Shown: piece by piece, positions 17,836 to 25,823 of the stretch | Layout of the letters: every line of letters starts with the position of its first letter | How positions within the stretch are numbered: position 1 is the first letter of the stretch | DNA from: Thiohalocapsa sp. PB-PSB1 | GTDB taxonomy: Bacteria > Pseudomonadota > Gammaproteobacteria > Chromatiales > Chromatiaceae | Length of the DNA: 64,000 nucleotides | Direction: 5' to 3' | NCBI GenBank assembly: GCA_016745215.1 | Contig: CP050890.1 | Location: 6,572,001-6,636,000, forward strand | Position numbers and translations under genes: made by a program | Notes under the pieces: generated by a model | What the model was told of the DNA's origin: nothing | What the model saw: the letters and a program-made list of their open reading frames with translations, nothing else | The model's database searches: none

Positions 17836-18590
17836 ACACACATCATACCGATCTGGTTCTGCTGCATGGCTGGGGCATGAACAGCGCTGTTTGGGCCGGA
17901 TTGCCCCAAGGGTTGCAGCAGCGGTTAACGCCGCATCCCATCGATCTGCCCGGCCACGCGGGGACATCCTTCGATGCTGATCATTGCCAGCTCGTCGATT
18001 GGGCTGATCGTTGCCTGGCCCAAGCGCCGGAGCAGGCACTTTGGTTGGGCTGGTCGCTGGGTGGACTGGTGGCCTTGCAGGCGGCGCTGCTGGCACCCAA
18101 GCGGGTACGCGCACTGATCCTAATCACCACCACCCCGCGTTTTGTGCAGGCCGTGGACTGGCGTGCTGCGATGGCAGAGGAAACCCTGGCCCAGTTCCAG
18201 CAGGGATTGCTGGATGATCCCGCCGGCACCTTGGATCGCTTCCTTGCCCTGCAGGTGCGCGGCAGCGATGCAGCACGCGCGACCCTACGCAAGCTGCGCG
18301 CAGAACTGGCCCAGCAGCCGGCACCAATCCCCGGGGCATTGACGGCCGGATTGGATATCCTGCGGGAGGACGATCTGCGCGGCCCGCTGCCGGACATCGA
18401 CAGACCCAGCCTGTGGCTGTTCGGACAGCGCGACACCCTGATACCGGCCGGCGTGGCAGAGCGGATCGGCTTGCTGATGCCCAACGCGCAAATCCAAATC
18501 ATCGCCGGTGCCGCGCATGCTCCCTTCCTCAGCCATGCCGATGTCGTGGCCAACGAGATTAACGCCTTTCTGGACCGCATTGCCCTATGA
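17832..18590 (+). CDS. bioH: Pimeloyl-ACP methyl ester carboxylesterase
   Basis: 252 residues, alpha/beta hydrolase. LLHGWGMNSAVW gives the oxyanion region, and GWSLGG carries the nucleophile serine. The acidic residue is likely in FGQRDTLIP and the histidine in GAAHAPFLSH. BioH removes the methyl group placed by BioC once the pimeloyl chain is complete. Four-base ATGA overlaps with bioF before and bioC after indicate tight translational coupling. Confidence 0.93.
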   Translation: MNTHHTDLVLLHGWGMNSAVWAGLPQGLQQRLTPHPIDLPGHAGTSFDADHCQLVDWADRCLAQAPEQALWLGWSLGGLVALQAALLAPKRVRALILITTTPRFVQAVDWRAAMAEETLAQFQQGLLDDPAGTLDRFLALQVRGSDAARATLRKLRAELAQQPAPIPGALTAGLDILREDDLRGPLPDIDRPSLWLFGQRDTLIPAGVAERIGLLMPNAQIQIIAGAAHAPFLSHADVVANEINAFLDRIAL

Positions 18591-19468
18591 ATCCGATTGA
18601 CAAAAACGCGGCTCGGCGCGCCTTCAATGCCGCCGCCGACGATTACGACAACTTTGCCGTGTTGCAACAAGAGATCGCGCAGCGCTTGCTGGAACGGCTC
18701 GACTATGTCGTGCTGACACCGCGCACCGTGCTCGATCTTGGCTGTGGTACCGGCTATGCGCTGGATGATCTGACAAAGCGCTACCGCCGCGCTCGCGTCC
18801 TGGGCCTGGATTTTGCCGAGGGCATGCTGACGCATGCCCGCCGCCGCGGTCACTGGTTGAATCGTCCGCGTCTGATCTGCGCGGACATGGAAACCTTGCC
18901 GCTTGCGGATGACTCTATCGACCTGGTCGTCTCCAATGCGACCCTGCAATGGGCCAATGGACCGGACCAAGTGTTTGGCGAATTGATGCGGATATTGCGT
19001 CCCGGCGGCTTGCTGATGTTCACCACCTTCGGGCCGGACACCCTGATGGAATTGCGTGCCGCCTGGGCCACGGCGGATTCCGGCGCTCATGTCAGCCCAT
19101 TTCTGGACATGCACGATATCGGCGATGCCCTGGTGCGAGCAGGTTTTGCGGACCCGGTCATGGATGTCGAGCGCATGCAGGTAACCTATCCGAATATGCG
19201 CGCATTGATGCGCGACCTGAAGCACATCGGGGCCAATAACGCCCTGGTCGAGCGTCCGCGCGGCATGACCGGCCGGCGGCGCTTCGCCGCCGTGGAGGCA
19301 GCCTATGAAACCCGGCGCCAGGATGGCCGGTTGCCGGCCAGCTGGGAAGTGGTCCATGGACATGCCTGGATCAGCCAGCGCAAGGCGCAAACGCAATTCG
19401 ACACCGGCGACGGTGTCGCGATACCACTGAGCGCTATCCCCCGTGGCAGTCGCGGTGGCTTGGGATGA
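18587..19468 (+). CDS. bioC: Malonyl-ACP O-methyltransferase
   Basis: 293 residues. The SAM-binding motif is VLDLGCGTGYALDDL (about residues 46-60), with VVSNATLQWANGPDQV typical of BioC. The N-terminal AARRAFNAAADDYD is the family start. BioC masks malonyl-ACP as a methyl ester so that fatty-acid enzymes can extend it to pimeloyl. It overlaps bioH and bioD by ATGA at both ends. Confidence 0.94.
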   Translation: MNPIDKNAARRAFNAAADDYDNFAVLQQEIAQRLLERLDYVVLTPRTVLDLGCGTGYALDDLTKRYRRARVLGLDFAEGMLTHARRRGHWLNRPRLICADMETLPLADDSIDLVVSNATLQWANGPDQVFGELMRILRPGGLLMFTTFGPDTLMELRAAWATADSGAHVSPFLDMHDIGDALVRAGFADPVMDVERMQVTYPNMRALMRDLKHIGANNALVERPRGMTGRRRFAAVEAAYETRRQDGRLPASWEVVHGHAWISQRKAQTQFDTGDGVAIPLSAIPRGSRGGLG

Positions 19469-20190
19469 GCGGCGTGTTTGTTACCGGTACCGATACCGAC
19501 GCAGGTAAGACCGAAATCTGTCTTGGTCTAATGGCCGCATTGCAACAGCAGGGTCTGTCAGTGCTTGGCATGAAGCCGGTGGCTTCCGGAGGAAGTTTAT
19601 GTCCGGACCATTTGATCGATAACCGCCCGGGCCAGCCGGCCTTATGTTGCGAAGACGCGCTGCGGCTGCAATCCCAGGGAAGCCGGCAAGTTCGTTACGA
19701 GACCGTCAATCCCTATGCTTTCGATCCACCCATCGCACCCCATCTGGCGGCCGCAGAGGTGGGCGTCCAGATAGAACTCGAGGTTTTGCGCACCGCATAC
19801 GCCGAGTTGACTGGTCAGGCCGACTTCGTGGTTGTGGAAGGAGTCGGCGGCTGGCGCGTGCCGCTTGCACCCAGGCTGGCGGTCAGCGACCTGCCGATGG
19901 CCCTGGATCTGCCTGTGCTGCTGGTGGTCGGCCTGCGTTTGGGCTGCATCAATCACGCACTGTTGACGGCGGAAGCGATCCGTGCCCGCGGCGCATGCCT
20001 GATTGGCTGGGTGGCGAACTTGGTCGATCCGAATATGCTCGCTCCAGATCGGAACATCGCCACGCTGAGCGCCGAGATCGACGCGCCAATGCTTGGCAGC
20101 GTGCCCTGGCTGGACCGCATGGAACCGAACATCATCGGCGCGCATCTGCGCGTTGACTCTCTGGTGCAGCAAAAGCCTCGGGAGGCTTGA
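19465..20190 (+). CDS. bioD: Dethiobiotin synthetase
   Basis: 241 residues. P-loop VTGTDTDAGKTEICLGL at the N-terminus, KPVASGG (substrate lysine), and VVVEGVGGWRVPLAP (switch region). It closes the ureido ring of 7,8-diaminononanoate with CO2 and ATP. It overlaps bioC by ATGA. bioA, the aminotransferase for the step before, is not in this window and must lie elsewhere. Confidence 0.95.
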   Translation: MSGVFVTGTDTDAGKTEICLGLMAALQQQGLSVLGMKPVASGGSLCPDHLIDNRPGQPALCCEDALRLQSQGSRQVRYETVNPYAFDPPIAPHLAAAEVGVQIELEVLRTAYAELTGQADFVVVEGVGGWRVPLAPRLAVSDLPMALDLPVLLVVGLRLGCINHALLTAEAIRARGACLIGWVANLVDPNMLAPDRNIATLSAEIDAPMLGSVPWLDRMEPNIIGAHLRVDSLVQQKPREA

Positions 20191-20273
20191 AGCATGGCTC
20201 GTTTCGAACTCAATTCCGACGTTTTAAATCAGTGAATACAAGCACATCCTCTTCCTCTTCCTCTTCCTCTTCG

Positions 20274-20651
20274 ATGCGCGAAAAACGCAAGCTGGCAGTC
20301 TGCGCAAGCGCCGACCTGGGTGATCGGCAACACAGGATCGTGCATTTGTTATTCAAGGGCAAAAAGCACACGGCCATCGTCTTGCGGCATGCAGGTCAGG
20401 TCTACGCCTACCTGAATCAATGCGTACATATGGTGCGCCGCCTGGATTGTGTGCACGATGCGGTCTTCGATGAACAACAAGAGAACTTACGCTGCTCCAT
20501 GCATGGAATCGTCTATGACCCAGCGACCGGAGAATCCTTGAGTGTGCTCTGCTCCGGCGAAAAGCTCGAATCCTTGCGATCGGCAGAGATCGACGGGCAG
20601 ATTTACATTACTGATAAACGGGTGAAAAGCGAGCTTTGCAGCAGGCGATGA
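20274..20651 (+). CDS. Rieske [2Fe-2S] domain protein
   Basis: About 125 residues from ATG 20274. An upstream TTG at 20187 overlapping the bioD stop would add a serine run encoded by four TCCTCT hexamers (20247-20270), which looks like slippage rather than protein. The cluster ligands are Cys-X-His in NQCVHMVRRLDC and CxxH in LRCSMHGIVYDP. Single-domain Rieske proteins of this kind are soluble ferredoxin-like electron carriers or assimilatory nitrite-reductase small-subunit relatives. The partner enzyme is unknown. Downstream of bioD and possibly read through from the bio operon. Confidence 0.8.
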   Translation: MREKRKLAVCASADLGDRQHRIVHLLFKGKKHTAIVLRHAGQVYAYLNQCVHMVRRLDCVHDAVFDEQQENLRCSMHGIVYDPATGESLSVLCSGEKLESLRSAEIDGQIYITDKRVKSELCSRR

Positions 20652-21151
20652 GATGACCCGGCTCACCGGGAAGTACGGAGTCTACAGCTGTCGATCCGAA
20701 ATGAATGCCGTAACCACAAACGTCTGGACCAGCAGCTCGACGAGATCACCAGATCAAAGCCCAATCCACCGTTTTCAAGGGGTAAATAGTGGTTGCTCAA
20801 GGCTGTAGTCCAATGTAATTTGGCGATTTGCTGGCTTGATTGGCCAAAACTGGAGCTGGAGCTGGAGCTGAAACTGGCACCGCACAAAACAGGTCACGGA
20901 ATGCCAGTTAGCGCTTTTGGTCGAAACCCTTGACAAACTGCTTGATGAGAGTCTAATCCTTGCCACTTAGTACAGAAATCACAGCTGGTTCCGTCGGCCT
21001 ACTCGCAATTGCCCTCGACGCCTCGTCAACAACGAGGTGATCAACGACAACGCCGGTATAAACGCCATTCTTGCGAGTACTGAACTCGAATACTGAACTA
21101 GGGCCGATGCCGAACAGCGCGGTAGTCGACTGACAAATCCGAGAACAACTG
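20652..21151. other. Intergenic region with GGAGCT hexamer repeat
   Basis: About 500 bp without a credible gene. A run of three and a half GGAGCT/TGGAGC hexamers lies at 20851-20870. Short frames with repeated Gln-Leu or Ser are products of this repeat. A promoter for the bolA-type gene should be at the right end but is not obvious. Confidence 0.4.
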
Positions 21152-21394
21152 ATGCATCAAGACGAAATAATCCAACGCGTTCTGGCCGAGCACCCGCAGG
21201 CCACCATCGATGTCGCTGGCGCGGACTGCAATTTTGAGATCCAAATCGTCAGCGAGAACTTCGCGGGCCAAAGTCTGCTCCAACGCCAGAAGGGTATCCT
21301 CGGTTTGTTCAGCGACGAGCTAAGATCCGGTGCACTGCACGCCTTGACGATCAAAGCCAAGACCCCGCAGGAAAAAGATGCTGAATCTCCATAA
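21152..21394 (+). CDS. ibaG: BolA/IbaG-family protein
   Basis: 80 residues. The BolA fold is suggested by the N-terminal HQDEIIQRVLAEHP and central DCNFEIQIVSENFAGQSLLQRQ, ending GLFSDELRSGALHALTIKA. The conserved histidine near the C-terminus (GALHALTIK) is a cluster ligand when partnered with monothiol glutaredoxin. Size fits IbaG rather than the longer BolA. Symbol by similarity in length and sequence style. Confidence 0.8.
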   Translation: MHQDEIIQRVLAEHPQATIDVAGADCNFEIQIVSENFAGQSLLQRQKGILGLFSDELRSGALHALTIKAKTPQEKDAESP

Positions 21395-21603
21395 ACATCC
21401 GTGCGCTTCCCCTGTGCGCACAACAATTGTGGTCAAAATTCCTCGCTGCACCAGAACCAAAACGGTCAAATTTGCCGCTTGCGAGCACTAGGTCTTGACG
21501 AATTCGCTCAAATCGATTCTAATGCTGGGCTTCGTTGCGGCACCAACCCGCATCAATCTGCCTCCGGATCTGGCCAACGCCACTGGCCAATCGGGTTCAG
21601 CAA

Positions 21604-21679
<76 letters not shown>

Positions 21680-22063
21680 CTTTCAATCACTAGGCGTTAA
21701 CTTCGGTCGCTTTAAGGCGCCGACATCCCACACGCCGCCACCATACTCGATCTCGTCGATGCGGCAACCACCTCGGTGGTGTGTGGCAGATGCTTGCCGT
21801 TGATGGCTTCATGACCGAGGATCGAAGGCGGGTCGCGGCCCAATCGGTGCGCGACGATGCAGAACCTCGCAGCGCATTTCATCGGGTAAAAATAGGGAAG
21901 AAAAAATGACACCGACTTGACTTCGTTTTACCCGTTACTTCGCAATCAAAGTGGGTGCTTTTCAAATAATCATTTCTACCCATTTCATTTAAAGTGCATC
22001 TAAAGTGGGTGTCCTTTTCTATTCCGCTTTTCTATTTCCAAAGAATTTGGAGCCCTACATAGC
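21680..22063. other. Remnant-rich gap after tRNA-Phe
   Basis: No intact gene. Around 21720-21905 the plus strand could be the end of a decayed transposase. At 21945-22040 the pieces aaagtgggtgctttt and aaagtgggtgtccttttct repeat, followed by ctattccgcttttctatttcc. This again uses the GGGTGTCCTTTT core found at RAYT ends. Confidence 0.4.
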
Positions 22064-22540
22064 ATCAGGCGACGCAAGCAAAAAATGGTTTCCAGAGATG
22101 ATCGGCATCCTGAAGGAGGGCCTTGATCGTAAGTCCGTCCACCGCTGTGGGAGCGCCGTCCTCGGCGCGACGGGCGCCCAGTCGCGGCGAGGACGCCGCT
22201 CCCACCGGGCTACGGCTCTGGACGGGTTTATGATCAAGGCCTGAAGGAGCAGTGGAAGCCGACGATGTCATGGGACGAACTGATCCTGTTGCGAGATCGT
22301 CTCAACGCAACATTACAGGACATCAGAACGACACGACAGATCAAGACACCAAGTGATGTGCTGCCCGAAATGCAACGCGCGGCACCGATCACCGCAACCG
22401 ACAATATCGGTACGAGCGATGATTCTTGCGCTTGGCCGGCTCAGTGTTGCCAATGAGCCGGAGGTCAAGAAGCTCGACAAGGACTGGGCAAATTACAGGA
22501 AAGAACATCGTCTCGATGTATATGGAAAGCCGGAGATCAG
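22064..22540 (+). pseudogene. Broken conserved hypothetical gene split by a MITE
   Basis: Reading across the insertion, the frame ...SGDASKKWFPEMIGILKE joins QWKPTMSWDELILLRDRLN. A later frameshift at about 22350 leads to a zinc-ribbon-like CCPKCNARHRSP and then RAMILALGRLSVANEPEVKKL. I recognise this as the layout of a small conserved bacterial protein (N-terminal helices, CxxC, C-terminal VKKLxKxW helix) without a known function. It is interrupted by the element at 22119-22241 and frameshifted. Confidence 0.6.
22119..22241. mobile_element. 123-bp MITE of the GGCCTTG family carrying a REP palindrome
   Basis: Ends GGCCTTGATCgTAAgtCCGTCC and its near complement form inverted repeats. TGAAGGAG flanks both sides (22111-22118 and 22242-22249), an 8-bp target duplication. 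The interior is a REP-type palindrome (gtgggagcgccgtcctcg...gaggacgccgctcccac, about 22146-22205). End sequence and duplication size match the MITEs at 29270, 40943 and 44116, though the interior differs. Confidence 0.85.
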
Positions 22541-22692
22541 TGCTAAGTCATGGCATGGTGCCACTCCGGCACATGAAGCGTTAGTTTTATCGTAGCGGTC
22601 ATGGCGCGGTGCCACGCCGCAAGATGAAGCGATTGTTTCAGCGTAAAAAAACAGGCGAAGGCTTCAGCGTTTCTTGCTTGACGTTCCTAGGC
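22541..22692. repeat. Imperfect direct repeat downstream of intI
   Basis: Two roughly 50-bp units of the form tcatggc.tggtgccac.ccg..a.atgaagcg occupy about 22546-22646, just past the integrase stop. No gene. Confidence 0.4.
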
Positions 22693-24081
22693 TCAGAAAT
22701 CCGCCGGGCTCTTCACTGGAACCACCCCCGGACGGTTCAGCACATGGGTATAGATCATGGTCGTCGACACGTCCGCGTGACCCAGCAGCTCTTGCACGGT
22801 GCGGATATCGTAGCCGGCCTCGAGCAAATGAGTTGCAAACGAATGCCGCAAGACATGACTGCTGATGCGCTTGGTCATCCCCGACTTCGCCGCCGCTTCA
22901 TGGATCTTGCGCCCCAATGACGACTGGTGCAGATGATGCCGGCGGATCAGTCCCGACTTTGGATCGCGCGACAGCTGAACGCTCGGGAATACATACTGCC
23001 AGATCCATTCGCGTGGCGCGTTCGGATACTTGCGCGCCAGCGCGTAGGGCAGATACACCGTGCCCGCGCCAGCCGCCAAGTCCGCCCGATGCAGCGCCTC
23101 GACCTCTTCGAGGTGCTCGACCAGCGGCGATCGGTAGCGCTTCGGCAGCGGCACGACGCGATCCTTGTCACCCTTACCGTTGCGTACCACAATCGACTCG
23201 TGGCCGAAGTCCAGGTCACCAACCCGCAGCCGCAGACCCTCCAGCAGCCGCATCCCGGTGCCATAGAGCAGTCCGGCGATCAAGCCATAAGTCCCCTCCA
23301 TGCACCCGAGGAGGTGCTCGACCTCGGTGCGCGTCAGTACCACCGGCACCCGCTCGCGGCGTTTGGCACGCGAGAACTTCAGCCCATCCAACGGCCTCCC
23401 GAGCACCTCATTGAACAAGAACACCAATGCGTTCAGCGCGACGCTCTGCGTGCTCGGTGCCACCGAGCACTCCACCGCCAGATGGGTCAGAAAGGCATCC
23501 ACCTCGACCGGACCCAGGGTCTCGACCGGCTTGCCCTTGCAGTAGCGCAAAAAGCGATGACCCCAGTCGACATAGGTTTGCTCGGTGCGAATCGAGTACT
23601 GCTTCGTGCGCAGCGTCCGCGCCAGACTCGTCAAGACCGGGAACACCTCGGCGGACGCGGCAAACTTCGGGTCCGCCAGCCGCGCCTCCGGTACCTGCTC
23701 CCGCGCAATGGTCGGGTGATCCGCCGGCAGCACCGCCCCAGCTTCACGCCAGTAGTCCCAATCGACCAACTGGGCCGCTTTCACGCCGGCGAGGTCCACG
23801 AGCAGCAGCTGCAGCGCATCCACCACCTGGCGGAACTGCCAGTCTTGCCACTTGCCCTGGCTCGACGTCTGCTGGAGATATCCAGTAATCTCCTCTCGGG
23901 AAAGATCTTTGAGAGAGTTTGGCTGCACCGCATCCAAGAAGTCCTGCACATGTGTCACGTACCAGCGCTGTGCCTGTTGAGGTATCCGCTTGGCCACCAG
24001 CAGCGCCCAATACTGATCCCAGCGTGACGGAGTGCCATGCTCGCGCCGGGGCGAGCCGGACGGGGTATTTCTTCTTGACAT
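22693..24081 (-). CDS. intI: Integron integrase IntI (tyrosine recombinase) with long N-terminal extension
   Basis: 462 residues; classical IntI is about 320-340. The C-terminal two thirds match IntI: YSIRTEQTYVDW, box I GTGMRLLEGLRLRV, the IntI-specific extra segment LARKYPNAPREWIWQYVFPS, HVLRHSFATH (His409, Arg412), LGHADVSTTMIYTH with Tyr444 as nucleophile, and the ending VKSP. Residues 1-130 form an added helical domain (RWDQYWALLVAKRIP...GYLQQTSS) that looks like a second SAM-like core-binding domain, seen in some environmental integrases. It catalyses attI x attC and attC x attC recombination. It points away from the cassette array, as in other integrons. Confidence 0.93.
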   Translation of the reverse strand: MSRRNTPSGSPRREHGTPSRWDQYWALLVAKRIPQQAQRWYVTHVQDFLDAVQPNSLKDLSREEITGYLQQTSSQGKWQDWQFRQVVDALQLLLVDLAGVKAAQLVDWDYWREAGAVLPADHPTIAREQVPEARLADPKFAASAEVFPVLTSLARTLRTKQYSIRTEQTYVDWGHRFLRYCKGKPVETLGPVEVDAFLTHLAVECSVAPSTQSVALNALVFLFNEVLGRPLDGLKFSRAKRRERVPVVLTRTEVEHLLGCMEGTYGLIAGLLYGTGMRLLEGLRLRVGDLDFGHESIVVRNGKGDKDRVVPLPKRYRSPLVEHLEEVEALHRADLAAGAGTVYLPYALARKYPNAPREWIWQYVFPSVQLSRDPKSGLIRRHHLHQSSLGRKIHEAAAKSGMTKRISSHVLRHSFATHLLEAGYDIRTVQELLGHADVSTTMIYTHVLNRPGVVPVKSPADF

Positions 24082-24257
24082 GATTGCGCGCTCTTGATGA
24101 CAATGGGCGCAATACTACTAGTTTTTGCATGCTTTGCACATCGAGCCATTTTGCATGCACGCATGTTGAATGGTTCTTTTTGAAAGCAAATCGATGTGTT
24201 TGTCTAGCAAGTCAGGCGAGCTGTTCGATTTGCATGCAAACGAATACACTGTTGGGC
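24082..24257 (+). promoter_or_regulatory. attI-like recombination region
   Basis: Between the intI start and the first cassette. Three copies of TTTGCATGC lie at 24124-24132, 24150-24158 and 24229-24237, the last ending 13 bases before the canonical core site GTTGGGC (24251-24257). By analogy with attI1 the repeats may be accessory IntI-binding sites and the crossover would be after G24251. The region is AT-richer than intI and should also hold the intI and cassette promoters, which I cannot place with confidence. No clear LexA box seen. Confidence 0.65.
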
Positions 24258-24295
24258 CAATCAAATCACGTTGCTAATTTAGGTAGGTATTATTC

Positions 24296-25753
24296 TTGAC
24301 AACAAATACAATTAATTTCGTTTCTTCGGATAATCCAAGGTCATTGTTTCCATTGTCATCAACAGTGAGATACATTGAACTTGGTGAGAAGGAATTAAGC
24401 GAGTTAGTATTTAACAATATATTTGATGATAAAAACAAATCATCATCATTCACGATTTGCCCAGTTGTCTATGCTTTAAAAGATAACAAGCATTTAAGAA
24501 GAATGCTATTTTTAGATCCAGTGGCGAACTTCTACGTATATGACTTCTTAATTAGAAACAATTCCTTATTTCAAGTTGACTCGAATAGATTAAAAAGAAA
24601 ACATTATGGCTATAAATTAAAAAACAAAAAGCCAATCAATCCTTTCAAACAATATCATGCATTTAGAAAAAGAAAATACGAACTAAAAAGCAAGTACGCT
24701 TACTTTGCAAAACTTGATATATCTAATTGCTTTAATAACTTCTACCATCATGAAGTTGTCAGCCATTTACGTTCTAAACTACCAGAAAAAGAGGCTATTC
24801 AGTTTGGCCAGTTCCTTAGAGAAATTAACTCGGGAGTTTCAATAAACTGTTTCCCGCAAGGCATTTATCCAGCTAAGGCTATTGGCAATAATTATTTGAC
24901 CTTTTCCGAAAAATCTCTAGAGCTTAAAAGTAGTTCGATAATACGTTTTTTAGATGACTTCTTTATATTTGATGACAGTATATCAATTGTTGAGCAAGAT
25001 ATAATAACTTTGCAACAAATAATTGGTGGTAGAGGACTATATCTAAATGAAAGTAAAACAAAAATTGGTTCGAAAGAATCGGATTTTGAGGAAAAAGAAC
25101 TTGATAGCATAAAAATTTCGCTTCTTGAGAAAAGAGAAGCTTACTTTGGTTATGATGAAGATAGTGAAGAAAATGTTGTATTAGAGCCAGAAGAAATAGA
25201 GTATCTTAATGCAATATTACAGTCGAAAGATGTTTCTGAAGAAGATGTTGAGCTTGCCCTTTGCTTATTCAAAGAGGATCAAAATGAAGCTGAAGCGCTT
25301 ATAGATATTGTTTTCAACAAGTACCCTCATCTAATTAAAAATCTCCATAGACATATGAAGGACATCAAGGATGATGGTAAATTATGGGAAGAGATAAAAA
25401 GCAAGGTTTCTAACGAATTTCTAACTGAATACGAATTATTTTGGTTGGCTAGAAGCATTATAGATGTGTATGAACTTGATGAGGAATCAGTGGGTCTTCT
25501 ATTAAAGATATTCAGTCACTCATGTGCAACTCCTATTGTTCAAGCCGCTGTGCTTGAGTTATCTGATAATAATTTCGGCCTTGATGATTTAAAACTAAAT
25601 AAATTACAGAGTGGAGTTGAGGGTATTGTCGCTTCGAGTGCCGTAGCTGGTTTAGAAAAGCTTGAGAAATCAAAAAGAAATCAGAAATTCAAATACCTTT
25701 CTAAATCAAGCAATTACTTGAGCACATTGTGCAGTATCATATCAAAAACATAA
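24296..25753 (+). CDS. Reverse transcriptase of the Abi/DRT antiviral type, first cassette
   Basis: 485 residues from TTG 24296; no early in-frame ATG. RT motifs: A is AKLDISNCFNNFYHH (Asp141), B is FPQGIYPAKAIGNNYL (Gln188-Gly189), C is IIRFLDDFFIF (Asp220, Asp221; FLDD rather than YADD), followed by the D region LYLNESKTKI. No group II intron maturase or retron msr/msd is visible. After residue 290 the protein is acidic and helical (EEDVELALCLFKEDQNEAE and on), like the helical-repeat tails of AbiA/AbiK/DRT proteins. AT-rich, unlike intI and the host genes, so recently acquired. It occupies the position nearest attI, where expression is normally highest. Exact DRT class not assigned. Confidence 0.8.
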   Translation: MTTNTINFVSSDNPRSLFPLSSTVRYIELGEKELSELVFNNIFDDKNKSSSFTICPVVYALKDNKHLRRMLFLDPVANFYVYDFLIRNNSLFQVDSNRLKRKHYGYKLKNKKPINPFKQYHAFRKRKYELKSKYAYFAKLDISNCFNNFYHHEVVSHLRSKLPEKEAIQFGQFLREINSGVSINCFPQGIYPAKAIGNNYLTFSEKSLELKSSSIIRFLDDFFIFDDSISIVEQDIITLQQIIGGRGLYLNESKTKIGSKESDFEEKELDSIKISLLEKREAYFGYDEDSEENVVLEPEEIEYLNAILQSKDVSEEDVELALCLFKEDQNEAEALIDIVFNKYPHLIKNLHRHMKDIKDDGKLWEEIKSKVSNEFLTEYELFWLARSIIDVYELDEESVGLLLKIFSHSCATPIVQAAVLELSDNNFGLDDLKLNKLQSGVEGIVASSAVAGLEKLEKSKRNQKFKYLSKSSNYLSTLCSIISKT

Positions 25754-25823
25754 ATATGCCCAACAAATGCGTACACCCGACCGCTTCAGTCGCTACCGCT
25801 CCTTACGCGTCGGGTGACGCTTA

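Noticed and set aside
20187..20273. Serine-rich N-terminus of the Rieske gene
   Set aside because: Encoded by four TCCTCT hexamers after a TTG; more likely repeat expansion upstream of the true ATG at 20274.
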